Positions 33,448 through 42,895 of a stretch of 64,000 nucleotides of DNA are shown here, piece after piece. The position numbers were made by a program, and so were the translations under genes. The notes beneath the pieces were generated by a model. The model was not told where the DNA came from, ran no database searches, and saw only the letters and a list, made by a program, of their open reading frames with translations. Numbering within the stretch: position 1 is the stretch's first letter; each line of letters begins with the position of its first letter. This DNA comes from Limibacillus halophilus (GTDB lineage Bacteria > Pseudomonadota > Alphaproteobacteria > Kiloniellales > CECT-8803): assembly GCF_014191775.1 (NCBI RefSeq), contig NZ_JACHXA010000006.1, forward strand, positions 124,001 through 188,000. Reading direction: 5' to 3'.

Positions 33448-34341
33448 ATGAGTGAATCGACCCTGCCCGAAATCAAGACAGTCGGCGTCATCGGCGCCGG
33501 TCAAATGGGGAGCGGCATTGCCCACGTCTGTGCGCTGGCCGGATTGAAAGTCCTCGTGTCTGATATCAGCGAAGCGCAACTCGAAAAGGGTGTTGCTTCG
33601 ATCGGCCACAATCTTGATCGGCAGATCAAGAAGGGGTTGATCTCGGAAGCTGACAAGAGCGCCGTTCTGGATCGCATTTCGACCGGCACCAGCCATGACA
33701 TTTTTGGCGATTGCGATATCGTCATCGAAGCCGCGACCGAGAACGAAGAAATCAAGCGCAGTATCTTCAAGGAGCTCTGCCAGCATTTGCGGGACGACGC
33801 GATCATCGCGAGCAACACCTCCTCGATCTCGATCACCCGTCTGGCATCCAACACTGACCGCCCGGGCCGATTCATCGGCATGCATTTCATGAACCCGGTG
33901 CCGTTAATGCAGTTGGTCGAGTTAATCCGAGGTATTGCCACCGACGAGGACACCTTCGCCAGCGTCAAGCAATTTACCGACAAGCTGGGTAAGAACGCCG
34001 TTGCGGCGGAAGATTTCCCCGCCTTCATCGTCAATCGCATCCTGTTGCCGATGATCAACGAAGCCGTCTACACGCTCTACGAGGGCGTTGGTTCGGTGGA
34101 AGCCATCGATACCGCGATGCGATTGGGTGCCAACCACCCAATGGGACCGTTGGAGCTGGCGGATTTCATTGGCCTGGATACCTGCCTGGCCGTGATGTAT
34201 GTGCTTTACGAGGGCCTTGCCGATTCCAAATATCGCCCCTGCCCGCTGCTCGTGAAGTATGTCGAGGCTGGTTGGGTCGGTCGCAAATCGGGGCGCGGGT
34301 TTTACGATTATTCGGGCGACAAGCCGGTTCCGACCCGCTGA
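33448..34341 (+). CDS. hbd: 3-hydroxybutyryl-CoA dehydrogenase
   Basis: This 297-residue NAD(P)-dependent enzyme interconverts 3-hydroxybutyryl-CoA and acetoacetyl-CoA. The ATG at 33448 is used; a longer in-frame reading crosses the spacer hairpin. GAGQMG (16-21) is the dinucleotide loop, SNTSS (122-126) and H146 in GMHFMNP with E158 in VELIRG form the active site, and NRILLPMINEAVYTLYEG and NHPMGPLELADFIGLDT mark the C-terminal helical domain. With Ccr, MeaA, Mcd and EtfAB it gives a coherent acetyl-CoA assimilation block, although it may also serve fatty-acid or butyrate metabolism. Confidence 0.94.
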   Translation: MSESTLPEIKTVGVIGAGQMGSGIAHVCALAGLKVLVSDISEAQLEKGVASIGHNLDRQIKKGLISEADKSAVLDRISTGTSHDIFGDCDIVIEAATENEEIKRSIFKELCQHLRDDAIIASNTSSISITRLASNTDRPGRFIGMHFMNPVPLMQLVELIRGIATDEDTFASVKQFTDKLGKNAVAAEDFPAFIVNRILLPMINEAVYTLYEGVGSVEAIDTAMRLGANHPMGPLELADFIGLDTCLAVMYVLYEGLADSKYRPCPLLVKYVEAGWVGRKSGRGFYDYSGDKPVPTR

Positions 34342-34361
34342 TTACCGCCGCCGAAGAAAGC

Positions 34362-34395
34362 AAAAAGCCCCGGCTACACACCGGGGCTTTTTTTT
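34362..34395. terminator. Bidirectional intrinsic terminator
   Basis: AAAAAGCCCCGG (34362-34373) pairs perfectly with CCGGGGCTTTTT (34381-34392) around a 7-base loop, with eight T on the plus side and five A on the other. It separates hbd from the convergent DUF6134 gene. Confidence 0.93.
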
Positions 34396-34426
34396 CGCGC
34401 TGGTAGATTGTGGCCACTGGTCTCCG

Positions 34427-35098
34427 TCAGCGGCGCCGATATTCGATCTGTGAATCCCGACTGACGAAAGTCATCAGCAACAACCGACCCTGGTCGTCAT
34501 ACCAGAGATCTCGGGCGAAGGCGCCGCCGGTGCGCAGATGTTCGGCTTCAAAAGTACCCGCGGGCACCGTAATGCTTTCCGTGCCCAGGGTCTCCAGCGT
34601 TACCGGATCATAGATTTCGTCGCTTTGCGCCGAAAGACCCTTGGGTTTGCCAGTTGCCAGGGCGCGATTCCAGTCGGGAACCGGCGCAAAATCCGCACCG
34701 AAGCTCTCCGTATTACCGTTGACCGTTCGCTTGTATCCTTCACCATTCTTGACAAGTTGGAGGGAATAGGGCGTTCCATCATCGTCGGTTTCGGCTTCGA
34801 GATGCACGAGATTGCCGCCATCCCATGTCTCGACACGGCGGTGGGTCCGGCGATAGACCGTCACGAAGAGCGCCTTGACGGATACTTCCATGGTGACCGT
34901 CACTTGATCGCCCGCAATCTCGACGACCTGGGCGCCGACATCACTGCCGTCGCGCAGTATCTCGTATCTCAAGGTTTCTGCCGTTGCGGTCTGCCAGGCC
35001 GACAACCCCAGAAAAACGACGATCGCCCAAAAGCAACGCAGCCAAGTCCTGTACCGCAAAACCAGCCTCCAAAATTTGCTCGCTATCCACTTGCGCAT
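34427..35098 (-). CDS. Exported DUF6134-family protein
   Basis: This 223-residue protein has an N-terminal signal or anchor segment (hydrophobic core about residues 22-40, cleavage near ATA-ET) after a basic leader, then a single beta-rich domain with ETLRYEILRDGSDVGAQVVEI, RVETWDGGNLVHLEAETDDDG, YDPVTLETLGTESITVPAG and a C-terminal DLWYDDQGRLLLM segment. That DxxG/WYD-QGRLL pattern is typical of the DUF6134 group, which has no known function. It is a single gene convergent with hbd and divergent from the methyltransferase gene, with a gap of only 76 bases. Confidence 0.7.
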   Translation of the reverse strand: MRKWIASKFWRLVLRYRTWLRCFWAIVVFLGLSAWQTATAETLRYEILRDGSDVGAQVVEIAGDQVTVTMEVSVKALFVTVYRRTHRRVETWDGGNLVHLEAETDDDGTPYSLQLVKNGEGYKRTVNGNTESFGADFAPVPDWNRALATGKPKGLSAQSDEIYDPVTLETLGTESITVPAGTFEAEHLRTGGAFARDLWYDDQGRLLLMTFVSRDSQIEYRRR

Positions 35099-35174
35099 TA
35101 TATCGCTCTCCGACCTACAAGAGCGCAGTTTTTTGTCGTATGCTCGTTTCGGGAGAATACAAGCGAGGCTACAC

Positions 35175-35822
35175 GTGAGTTATGAATTCGACCCGAGCCT
35201 GAAAAAATATCAGCAAAATCCAGCCACCTGGGGTGCCAAGGACCCACGATACCGGCAAGCGAACACGCACGATCTGTTTCGCGAAAAACTGAAGGCCATG
35301 CACCAACCGCGCGTTCTGGAGATCGGCGTCAAGCGCAGTATTCCGGATCGCCCCACCATTCATCGCGGTTGGGCCCCTCACGCTTCATCTTACATCGGCG
35401 TTGATCTCGAAGACGGTCTCGATGTCGATGTGGTTGCCGACATACACGAACTGAGCCACCACATTTCGCCCAACAGCATCGATGCTTTGTTGTGCATCTC
35501 GGTACTGGAGCACGTTGAACGCCCCTGGGTCGCCGCTTGTGAGATCGCGAAGGTCCTAAAGCCGGGCGGATGGGTCTTCTGCGCAACGCATCAGACGTTC
35601 CCGATTCACGGGTTCCCAAAGGACTATTGGCGTTTCACCCGAGAGGCGCTGGAATCATTGTTCAGCCCGGAGGTTGGCTTCGCCGACGTTACGTCGTTCT
35701 ATGCCTTTCCCTGCGATATACGAGCGGAGGAAGCAAGCGACACCTGGCAGCACTTTTCCTTCCTTCATGCCTCGATCGTGGCGCGGAAGGAACGTGACCC
35801 CAAGGAATGGGTTTTGCGATAG
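35175..35822 (+). CDS. Class I SAM-dependent methyltransferase
   Basis: This 215-residue protein starts at the GTG at 35175, preceded by GCGAGG; the longer open frame upstream overlaps the divergent gene's start region. It has a Rossmann-like core: VLEIGV (motif I, lacking the usual GxGxG glycines), YIGVDLEDGLDVDVVADIHEL (motif II and acidic loop), IDALLCISVLEHVERPWVAACEIAKVLKPGGWVFCATHQ (motifs IV to VI, Methyltransf_11 type). The tail contains FTREALESLF. The substrate is unknown and the neighbouring genes give no hint. Confidence 0.78.
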   Translation: MSYEFDPSLKKYQQNPATWGAKDPRYRQANTHDLFREKLKAMHQPRVLEIGVKRSIPDRPTIHRGWAPHASSYIGVDLEDGLDVDVVADIHELSHHISPNSIDALLCISVLEHVERPWVAACEIAKVLKPGGWVFCATHQTFPIHGFPKDYWRFTREALESLFSPEVGFADVTSFYAFPCDIRAEEASDTWQHFSFLHASIVARKERDPKEWVLR

Positions 35823-35851
35823 CCCGGCCGCAAGCAGCGGCGTAAGTGGGA

Positions 35852-36430
35852 TCAACTGTCCTTGGGCTTGTCTGCCAGGTAATAGCGAATCAGGTCCAGG
35901 ACTTCCGGCGCGTCCCATTCAAGCGGACCCTCACTTCCGCCCACGAGGCGCCCCTGGCGATCTACCAGATAGGTCGAGGGCAGACCGCGCAACCCATACT
36001 CCTGTGCGTACTCACCTCTAGGGTCCAGGAAAATCGCAAGATTCTCCAGCCCCAGGCGCTGGTAGAAGGGCAGCACAGCATCGATCCCGCCGCGATCGAT
36101 CGATACGGCCATTACCTTGAAACCCTCGTCGGAAAGCGCGGCCTGCAGCCGGTCGAGCGAAGGCATCTCCCGCACGCAAGGTGCGCACCAAGTGGCCCAG
36201 AAGTTCACCAGAACCACCTGCCCGCTATAGTCCGCAATCGAAACCGCTTCACCAAATTCCCCGGACATGGTCTTGTTCGGCGCTGGAACCGGCTCGTCGA
36301 GCAGGGTAAAGTTGCCCTCCAACTGGCCCTTGAGGGGCGGTTGATCGACAGCGGCAAGCGAAGGCGCAAACGGCACGGCCAACGCCAGCAAGAAGACGAA
36401 CACCAAGCCGCATCCGATGACACGAAGCAT
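35852..36430 (-). CDS. TlpA/ResA-like thiol:disulfide oxidoreductase
   Basis: This 192-residue exported thioredoxin-fold protein starts at the ATG at 36430, which gives a clean signal peptide (residues 1-27). The active site WCAPC (C82, C85) lies in VVLVNFWATWCAPCVREMPSLDRLQ, followed by VMAVSIDRGG and the cis-Pro loop LRGLPSTYLVDRQGRLV. Such proteins reduce apocytochrome c or other periplasmic dithiols. It is divergent from argH, with only 40 bases between start codons; this tlpA-argH-lysA arrangement is common in alphaproteobacteria. Confidence 0.9.
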   Translation of the reverse strand: MLRVIGCGLVFVFLLALAVPFAPSLAAVDQPPLKGQLEGNFTLLDEPVPAPNKTMSGEFGEAVSIADYSGQVVLVNFWATWCAPCVREMPSLDRLQAALSDEGFKVMAVSIDRGGIDAVLPFYQRLGLENLAIFLDPRGEYAQEYGLRGLPSTYLVDRQGRLVGGSEGPLEWDAPEVLDLIRYYLADKPKDS

Positions 36431-36469
36431 TATTTTCCGATTTAGGGGCAGCAAGACGCAATCTCCATC

Positions 36470-37897
36470 ATGACAGCATCCAAGAAAAAGAACGGCAACG
36501 AAAGCACCCAGGATTCCAGCGCCAACAGCATGTGGGGCGGTCGTTTCAGCGAAGGTCCCGCCGAGGTTATGGAGCGTATCAACGCCTCGATAGGCTTTGA
36601 CAAGAAGCTCTATGCCCAGGATATCGCCGGTTCCAAGGCGCATTGCCGCATGCTGATGAAACAAAAAATCATCTCCAAACAAGATGGCGAGCAGATCCTC
36701 AAAGGTCTAGACACGATCCTGCGAGAAATTGAAGCGGGCGATTTTGTTTTCGACGCCAAGCTGGAAGATATCCACATGAACGTGGAAGCCCGCTTGTCGA
36801 CCCTCATCGGCGCAGCGGCAGGCAGGCTGCACACGGCACGGTCGCGCAACGATCAGGTGGCGACGGATTTCCGCCTCTGGGTGCGCGGTGCCCTGGATGA
36901 TCTGGATCTGGCTGTGCAGGGCTTGCAAGCCGCACTGATCGATCAGGCCGCAGCCAATGCCGAGACAATCATGCCCGGCTACACGCATCTGCAAGTCGCG
37001 CAGCCGGTTACACTTGGCCACCATTTTTTGGCTTATGTAGAGATGCTGGGCCGCGACCGCGGCCGCCTGAGCGATGCACGGGCGCGGCTTAATGAAAGCC
37101 CGCTGGGTGCGGCGGCCCTTGCCGGGACGGCGTTCCCCATCGACCGCGAAATGACCGCCCGCGAATTGGGTTTCGATCGAGCGATGGCAAACTCCCTGGA
37201 TGCGGTATCGGACCGCGACTTCGCGTTGGAGTTCCTGGCGGCCGGGTCGATCATCGCCATCCACCTCTCGCGGCTGGCTGAAGAATTGGTGCTTTGGACC
37301 AACCAGGGCTTTGCCTTCGTGGAGCTGTCGGACTCCTTCACTACCGGGTCTTCGATCATGCCGCAGAAGAAAAACCCCGATGCCGCCGAGTTGATCCGCG
37401 GCAAGTCAGGCCGCGTCATCGGTGCCCTCAACAGCCTCCTGGTTACCATGAAAGGGCTACCGCTGGCCTATGGCAAGGACATGCAGGAAGACAAAGAGCC
37501 CGTGTTCGACGCCGCCGATACATTGTTGGTTTCGGTCACGGCCATGCAGGGCATGATTGCCGACTTGAAGGCGCGGCCAGACAAACTGCTGGCCGCAACC
37601 ACGGCCGGGTTCATCACTGCAACCGATTTGGCGGACTGGCTGGTGCGCGAACTCGGGCTGCCGTTCCGGCAGGCGCATCATGTCACCGGCAGCCTGGTTG
37701 CCGAAGCCGAGCGTGCCGGATGCGACTTGGCGGAGTTGCCGCTGAGCAAGATGCAGGCCGTCGAGCCCGCTATTCACGGTGGCGTTTTTTCCGTTCTCTC
37801 GGTAGAAAAGGCGGTCGCGTCACGCCGCAGCTATGGCGGTACGGCGCCGGACCAGGTGCGGGCTCAGGTTGCGCGCGCTCGTGAACGATTTTTGTGA
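36470..37897 (+). CDS. argH: Argininosuccinate lyase
   Basis: This 475-residue tetrameric enzyme splits argininosuccinate to arginine and fumarate. MWGGRFSEG (21-29) marks the conserved N-terminus, [10 protein letters not shown] (121-130) the substrate loop, and [12 protein letters not shown] (293-304) the fumarase-superfamily signature with the catalytic Ser. The first 20 residues are a polar Lys/Ser/Asn-rich extension, so a start at Met21 (36530) is possible. The Shine-Dalgarno at 36470 is weak. It heads argH-lptM-lysA, ten bases before the lipoprotein gene. Confidence 0.96.
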   Translation: MTASKKKNGNESTQDSSANSMWGGRFSEGPAEVMERINASIGFDKKLYAQDIAGSKAHCRMLMKQKIISKQDGEQILKGLDTILREIEAGDFVFDAKLEDIHMNVEARLSTLIGAAAGRLHTARSRNDQVATDFRLWVRGALDDLDLAVQGLQAALIDQAAANAETIMPGYTHLQVAQPVTLGHHFLAYVEMLGRDRGRLSDARARLNESPLGAAALAGTAFPIDREMTARELGFDRAMANSLDAVSDRDFALEFLAAGSIIAIHLSRLAEELVLWTNQGFAFVELSDSFTTGSSIMPQKKNPDAAELIRGKSGRVIGALNSLLVTMKGLPLAYGKDMQEDKEPVFDAADTLLVSVTAMQGMIADLKARPDKLLAATTAGFITATDLADWLVRELGLPFRQAHHVTGSLVAEAERAGCDLAELPLSKMQAVEPAIHGGVFSVLSVEKAVASRRSYGGTAPDQVRAQVARARERFL

Positions 37898-37906
37898 GGA
37901 AGCCTC

Positions 37907-38104
37907 ATGACCCGACGCTTGTTGCTGATGACACTGCTGATGGCCGCCACGGCGGGCCTGTCGGCCTGCGGCAAGCGGGGCGATCCGCATCTGCCGGAAG
38001 GCACGGTCGGCACCTATCCGCGCGCCTACCCGGACCCCGCCACGGTACGCCCGAATACAAGTGCGGGTAACAGCGGTCAGGAATCCGAAGAGCAGACAAA
38101 CTGA
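37907..38104 (+). CDS. lptM: Small LptM/YifL-type lipoprotein
   Basis: This 65-residue protein has a lipoprotein signal with lipobox LSAC (Cys24) followed by GKRGDPHLPEG, the C-G-x-K/R-G-x-x-x-x-P start shared by LptM/YifL-type outer-membrane lipoproteins, which help the LptD-LptE LPS translocon mature. The rest is a short, Pro-rich, disordered tail. In many proteobacteria this gene sits directly before lysA, as here, where its stop overlaps the lysA start (TGATG). The LptM role is inferred from position and the N-terminal motif. Confidence 0.82.
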   Translation: MTRRLLLMTLLMAATAGLSACGKRGDPHLPEGTVGTYPRAYPDPATVRPNTSAGNSGQESEEQTN

Positions 38105-39402
38105 TGAACAGCACGACCCTCTTGCCGCAGGAAGGTTTTTCCTTCCGCGAAGGTCTTCTTCATGCCGAAGGCGTTCCCATCGACCGGATCGCCGAACAGG
38201 TCGGCACGCCTTTTTACCTCTATTCTTCGAGTGCGATGGAAGCGGCCTATCAGCGCTTCACCGCCGCGCTTACCGGGCTCAATGCCAAGGTTTTCTACGC
38301 GATGAAAGCCAACAGCAATCAGGCCGTCGTGCGCAGTTTCGCCGAATGGGGTGCCGGGTCGGATGTCGTCTCCGAAGGCGAGTTGCGGCGCGCTTTGGCA
38401 GCCGGCGTTCCTGGCAACAGAATCGTCTTTGCCGGCGTCGGCAAGACGCAGCGGGAGATGGCCTTTGCTTTGGAGGCCGGCATTCTACAATTCAATGTGG
38501 AGTCCCTGCCGGAGTTGGAGCAGCTCAATCAGGTTGCTCTGAGCATGGGCCGAAAGGCGCCGGTCGCCTTGCGCGTAAACCCGAACGTCGATGCCCAAAC
38601 CCACACCAAGATTGCCACCGGTCGAAAGGCCGACAAGTTCGGTATCGATCTTGACCACGCACGCACCCTCTACCGCGATGCACAGGTCATGAAGGGGATT
38701 GCCGTCGAAGGGTTGGCGGTTCACATCGGATCGCAATTGACGCGCATGGAGCCTTTCCGCGACGCTTTTCAGAGGACGGCGGATTTTTACCGCGAGATGC
38801 AAGCCGCCGGAGTTCCGTTGCTGCGCCTTGATCTGGGCGGCGGTTTAGGTGTGCCTTATCATCACGATCAAGCACCCGATCTGCAGCGTTATGCCGAAAT
38901 TGTGAAGGAAACGACCGCGGGCTTGGGTGCCGAGCTCGCCTTCGAGCCGGGCCGCTACCTCGTTGCTTCGGCAGGCCTTCTGGTAACCAGGGTCGTCTTC
39001 GTTAAGGAAGAACGTGGGCGCCGTTTCATCATCGTCGACGGTGCGATGAACGACCTGATCCGGCCAACGCTTTATGAAGCCTGGCACAACATCATTCCCT
39101 TGCGTCAGGCCGATTCCGGGGCCGAACTGACGCCCTGCGACGTGGTCGGGCCGGTATGCGAATCTGGTGATTTCTTTGCCAAGGAACGCGATCTCCCGCC
39201 GCTAAAGAGCGGCGATCTTCTGGCGCTTTGCGACGCTGGCGCATACGGCTCCGCCATGGCGTCGAATTATAATTCACGGCCATTGGTACCCGAAGTCATG
39301 GTGCGCGGTGATGAGATGGCGGTCGTGCGTCCGCGTCAGGATTATGCCACAATGATTGCCCAAGATCGTTTGCCCGGTTGGCTTCCCGCCCTACATAATT
39401 AG
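38104..39402 (+). CDS. lysA: Diaminopimelate decarboxylase
   Basis: This 432-residue fold-III PLP enzyme converts meso-diaminopimelate to L-lysine. K68 in VFYAMKAN forms the Schiff base, followed by GAGSDVVSEGELRRAL, HIGSQ, the phosphate-binding LDLGGGLGVPY, EPGRYLVASAG and the dimer-interface CESGDFFAKERDLP (the CxSxD motif, with Cys contributed to the partner site). YGSAMASNYNSRPLVPEV closes the domain. It is translationally coupled to the upstream lipoprotein gene and followed by the TIGR02302 gene after 20 bases. Confidence 0.97.
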   Translation: MNSTTLLPQEGFSFREGLLHAEGVPIDRIAEQVGTPFYLYSSSAMEAAYQRFTAALTGLNAKVFYAMKANSNQAVVRSFAEWGAGSDVVSEGELRRALAAGVPGNRIVFAGVGKTQREMAFALEAGILQFNVESLPELEQLNQVALSMGRKAPVALRVNPNVDAQTHTKIATGRKADKFGIDLDHARTLYRDAQVMKGIAVEGLAVHIGSQLTRMEPFRDAFQRTADFYREMQAAGVPLLRLDLGGGLGVPYHHDQAPDLQRYAEIVKETTAGLGAELAFEPGRYLVASAGLLVTRVVFVKEERGRRFIIVDGAMNDLIRPTLYEAWHNIIPLRQADSGAELTPCDVVGPVCESGDFFAKERDLPPLKSGDLLALCDAGAYGSAMASNYNSRPLVPEVMVRGDEMAVVRPRQDYATMIAQDRLPGWLPALHN

Positions 39403-39422
39403 TCAGGCGGACCGGCCGGACG

Positions 39423-42002
39423 GTGATTGAAACCACCGTTTTGCAAGAGCAGTCTGGTGGCAAGGGAGTTCTGGCGCTGGTGACGGAACGCAAGCGTGCC
39501 GAGGAAACAGTGAAGGACCTGGAAGGTGTGATGCCTCTGGTCTTGGTGGCGCGTTCGTTCCTGTTTTGGGAGAAACTTTGGCCCGCTCTCTGGCCGTCCC
39601 TGGCAGTGCTTCTGGTCTTTGTCAGCCTCGCCCTGAGCGACGCGCTCACGCTTTTGCCCGGCATCTTGCACTTATTTATCCTGCTCGCCTTCGCAATGGC
39701 TTTGGCCGCCAGTCTGTGGGTTGGATTGCGACGGGTCCGGTTACCCAACACGACGGCAGGACTGCGCCGCTTGGAGAACGATAGCAATCTGCGCCACAGG
39801 CCCCTCACCGCTTTGGCCGAAATCCAGGAAAGCGGCACCGCCGACCCGCAGAGCCGCCAGCTATGGGAAGCGCACCGACATAGCGTACAGCAACAGTTCA
39901 AGAATCTTCGGCTGAAGGTGCCGAGCCCCGGTTTGCCGGTGCGCGATCCGATAGCCGTGCGCGTGCTGCTGAGTTTGGTGCTTCTGGTTACGCTGGTGCG
40001 CGCTGGCGACGACTGGCAGGAGAATCTGATCCGGTCGGTCCAACCGCACCTATCCGGCGCAGTTGCCGCTAATAACATTCAGCTTGATCTCTGGGTCTCG
40101 CCCCCCGCCTACACCGGTCAAGCACCCCTGGTGCTGGCAACAGCGAATTCCGACAATACGGCGGATGACGAGCCCGATAGCGCAATCGATCAGCCCGTAC
40201 AGCACTACGAGGTGCCGCAAAGCAGCAGTTTGCTCGTGCAAATTCAAGGTGGCGAGGGTCCGGCATCGGCGACGATCAACGGACTTTCGACCGCAACCTT
40301 CAAGACATTGTCGGGCAACAGCTTGCGGGCGGAAGGCACGATTAGCGGGTCCGGCACCCTTCAGGTCACCCGTGGTGGTGAGACGCTTGGCAGTTGGAAT
40401 ATCACCGTCATCGCTGATGAAGTACCAACAATCGAGTATCTGAGCCCGCCCCAACGCAGCGAACGCGCATCGTTGCAGGTCAAGTACAATGCTGCCGACG
40501 ATTATGGAGTCGCCTCCGTATCTTTACGGGTCACGCTTTATGATCGGCCCGACCTTGCGCCCGAGTTGGTGGAACTGCTGCGCCCACGACCCGGCATCAC
40601 CGATATCGACCAAAGCAGTTTTCAGGATTTCACGCCACACCCCTGGGCCGGCCTGCCGGTCGAATTGACCCTGTTGGTCGAAGACGCACTGGGTCAGAAA
40701 GGCGAGAGCGATCGGATACTCACGGTGTTGCCGGAGCGTATCTTTCAGCATCCGGTCGCCCGCGCGCTGGTGGAGCAGCGCAAGGCCTTGACGCAAGACC
40801 CCGAGAAACGTTTTCCCGTCGCCCGCGTACTGGCGCAGCTTTACCAACGGCCGGAGCACTTTTTCGACGACATCGTGGTCGCCCTGGCCATACACAGCGC
40901 GCAGCGGCGCCTGCTTTTCGACAAGAGCGACGAGGCCATCCCCGCCGTGCAGGATTTGCTATGGAAAACAGCGCTTCGTATCGAGGAAGGCGAGCTGTCG
41001 CTTGCCGAACGGGATTTGCGGGAGATCATGGAGGCGTTGCAGCGCGCGCTTGCTGAGGGCGCTCCCGATGAAGTCATAAAACGCTTGATGGATCAGTTGC
41101 AGGCTGCCCTGGATCGCTACATGGATGAACTGGCACGCCAAGCCATCAAGGACCTGAACGAAGGCAATTTTCCGCAAGCCAATATCGATGACAACAGCCA
41201 GACAATGGGCCGCGAGGATTTGCAACAGTTGCTCGACGCAGCCCGTCAGATGACCGAAGCCGGCGCCAACGAGAGCGCCCGCGAACTTCTCGCCCAGTTG
41301 CAGCAGATGCTCGAAAACATGCGCGCCGCCACGAGCGGCTCGCAGGAAGCCCGTGAGCGCCGGGAAGCTATGGAAACCATGGAGCGCATGAACGGCATGT
41401 TGGGCCGTCAGCGCGAACTGTTGGACCGAAGCTTCGAGCGCTCGCAACGGGGCGAAAGCAATCAGGGGCAGCCACAGGGAGAAGGCGAGGACGGACGCGA
41501 CCAAAATCGTGGCGAAAACCAGCGCGATGCGTTTAGCCAACAACGCTTGCGCGACGAACTCGGCCAGATGATGGAGCAACTTCGGGGCATGTTCGGCGGC
41601 GATGTTCCGCAATCCCTGGGTGAAGCACAAAATGAAATGCGGAGCGCCGAAGAGGCACTGCGCGGTGATCAACCCGGTCATGCCGTCGAACCACAGCGGC
41701 GCGCCTTACAGGGGCTTCAGCAGGGCGCGCAAAGCCTTGTTGATCGCTTCATGCAGCAACTTGGCCAAGGCCAGGGGGGCAGCGCCGGAACCTTCGGCGA
41801 AGGCCCTGGCACTAGACGCGACCCGTTGGGCCGCAACCCGGAGGGGCAAGGCATGGGGCGTGTGGAGGGTGTCGAGGTTCCCGGTGTCTCCGAGCGGGAG
41901 CGCGCGCTAGGCATCAAACGGGAGTTGCAACGCCGCGCCGGTGAACGTGATCGACCACGGTTTGAACTGGACTATCTGGAAAGACTGCTCCGCCCCTTCT
42001 GA
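39423..42002 (+). CDS. TIGR02302/DUF4175-family membrane protein
   Basis: This 859-residue protein starts at GTG. It has two or three N-terminal membrane segments (about 52-72, 78-98 and near 180), a periplasmic beta-rich region with Ig-like stretches (VSPPAYTGQAPLVL, EYLSPPQRSERASLQVKYNAADDYGV), then a long helical, Gln/Glu/Arg-rich region (residues 480-740) and a Gly/Gln-rich tail ending in RFELDYLERLLRPF. This layout is the TIGR02302 family, found almost only in alphaproteobacteria and usually after lysA; its function is unknown. Homologues of DUF4175 are seen near envelope genes. Confidence 0.85.
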   Translation: MIETTVLQEQSGGKGVLALVTERKRAEETVKDLEGVMPLVLVARSFLFWEKLWPALWPSLAVLLVFVSLALSDALTLLPGILHLFILLAFAMALAASLWVGLRRVRLPNTTAGLRRLENDSNLRHRPLTALAEIQESGTADPQSRQLWEAHRHSVQQQFKNLRLKVPSPGLPVRDPIAVRVLLSLVLLVTLVRAGDDWQENLIRSVQPHLSGAVAANNIQLDLWVSPPAYTGQAPLVLATANSDNTADDEPDSAIDQPVQHYEVPQSSSLLVQIQGGEGPASATINGLSTATFKTLSGNSLRAEGTISGSGTLQVTRGGETLGSWNITVIADEVPTIEYLSPPQRSERASLQVKYNAADDYGVASVSLRVTLYDRPDLAPELVELLRPRPGITDIDQSSFQDFTPHPWAGLPVELTLLVEDALGQKGESDRILTVLPERIFQHPVARALVEQRKALTQDPEKRFPVARVLAQLYQRPEHFFDDIVVALAIHSAQRRLLFDKSDEAIPAVQDLLWKTALRIEEGELSLAERDLREIMEALQRALAEGAPDEVIKRLMDQLQAALDRYMDELARQAIKDLNEGNFPQANIDDNSQTMGREDLQQLLDAARQMTEAGANESARELLAQLQQMLENMRAATSGSQEARERREAMETMERMNGMLGRQRELLDRSFERSQRGESNQGQPQGEGEDGRDQNRGENQRDAFSQQRLRDELGQMMEQLRGMFGGDVPQSLGEAQNEMRSAEEALRGDQPGHAVEPQRRALQGLQQGAQSLVDRFMQQLGQGQGGSAGTFGEGPGTRRDPLGRNPEGQGMGRVEGVEVPGVSERERALGIKRELQRRAGERDRPRFELDYLERLLRPF

Positions 42003-42028
42003 GAATGGGGATGACAAGGCCGAAGGCG

Positions 42029-42676
42029 CTACTCTGGTTCGATGAAACGGATCGCAGCCTCGGTCTGAACCGAAGGCGCATCGCGAAGCGTACTGGAGAA
42101 AAACACCTTTTCACCCGCTAGCAGACTGGGGCGCGGAAGCGGCGTCACCCAACGCTCCAGCTCCTCACCGGCCTGGTCGATCAGACGAATTTGCAAAGCG
42201 GGCAGCATTTTCTCGGAATTCGTCGGATTCTCAACAGTCCCCTCGACGATCAGTGTTCGCGTACCCTCGTCGAGACGGGACACCGAACGGACCCCTGTCA
42301 GCAGCAATCCCTCGCCGGGTACACTGTCAACAAAGCTCAGGGAATCATAAAAGGTCGCCATCCCTGGAAACTGCCGCACCAACGAATCACGGCCCAACCA
42401 TAGGATCATCGCAATGCTGACGACCACCAACAACGCAGCCAACAGGATGGTGGATACCCTGCCGTTCGTCCCTGGCGAATCGGCATCGCCCGAGGTCTCC
42501 TTTAGCTTGCTGCGAAGGCTTTCGACCGGATCGGCTACGGGTTCTTCTTCCAGGTCCGCCTGCTGGGCATGCCACTGGTGGCTACAAAGATGGCAGCGGA
42601 CTTTCGCACCCGAATCGCTCAATTGCCCACCATCGATCTGGTATCGGGTGGCACAGGAGGGACAGGTGAGAATCAT
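42029..42676 (-). CDS. MJ0042-type zinc-ribbon protein with DUF3426-like domain
   Basis: This 215-residue protein begins with a zinc ribbon, CPSCATRYQIDGGQLSDSGAKVRCHLCSHQW, in which two CxxC pairs (near residues 5-8 and 28-31) bind Zn. After an acidic linker comes one transmembrane segment (about 80-100, TILLAALLVVVSIAMILWLG), then a periplasmic beta-rich domain (DUF3426-like, with GVRSVSRLDEGTRTLIVEGTVENPTNSEKMLPALQIRLID). These proteins are widely found upstream of ftsEX in alphaproteobacteria, as here in divergent orientation. The role is unknown; a membrane regulatory function is a guess. Confidence 0.82.
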   Translation of the reverse strand: MILTCPSCATRYQIDGGQLSDSGAKVRCHLCSHQWHAQQADLEEEPVADPVESLRSKLKETSGDADSPGTNGRVSTILLAALLVVVSIAMILWLGRDSLVRQFPGMATFYDSLSFVDSVPGEGLLLTGVRSVSRLDEGTRTLIVEGTVENPTNSEKMLPALQIRLIDQAGEELERWVTPLPRPSLLAGEKVFFSSTLRDAPSVQTEAAIRFIEPE

Positions 42677-42895
42677 GAATTACCCATTTCTTTTCGGCGC
42701 GGCTCGAATTATGGGCCACTTTAGGTAGGCTCCCCAAGACGTGCAAGCCGTCGCAGACCCCTTTGCGAAGAGAGAGAGCCAAGGCTATTGTCCCAGAAGG
42801 CGTTTGTCCCGGCGGCGCTTGTCACAACGAACCCGGGGCGAGTGATCTTGAATCGAAAGACCGGAAGCGGTCCAACGGGCGGCAGGAGAAGAAGC

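Noticed and set aside
32144-33448. 434-residue open frame antisense to etfBA
   Set aside because: It is the mirror of highly conserved etfB/etfA codons in GC-rich DNA. Its translation is His/Arg/Asp-rich with no domain, and both real genes are certain.
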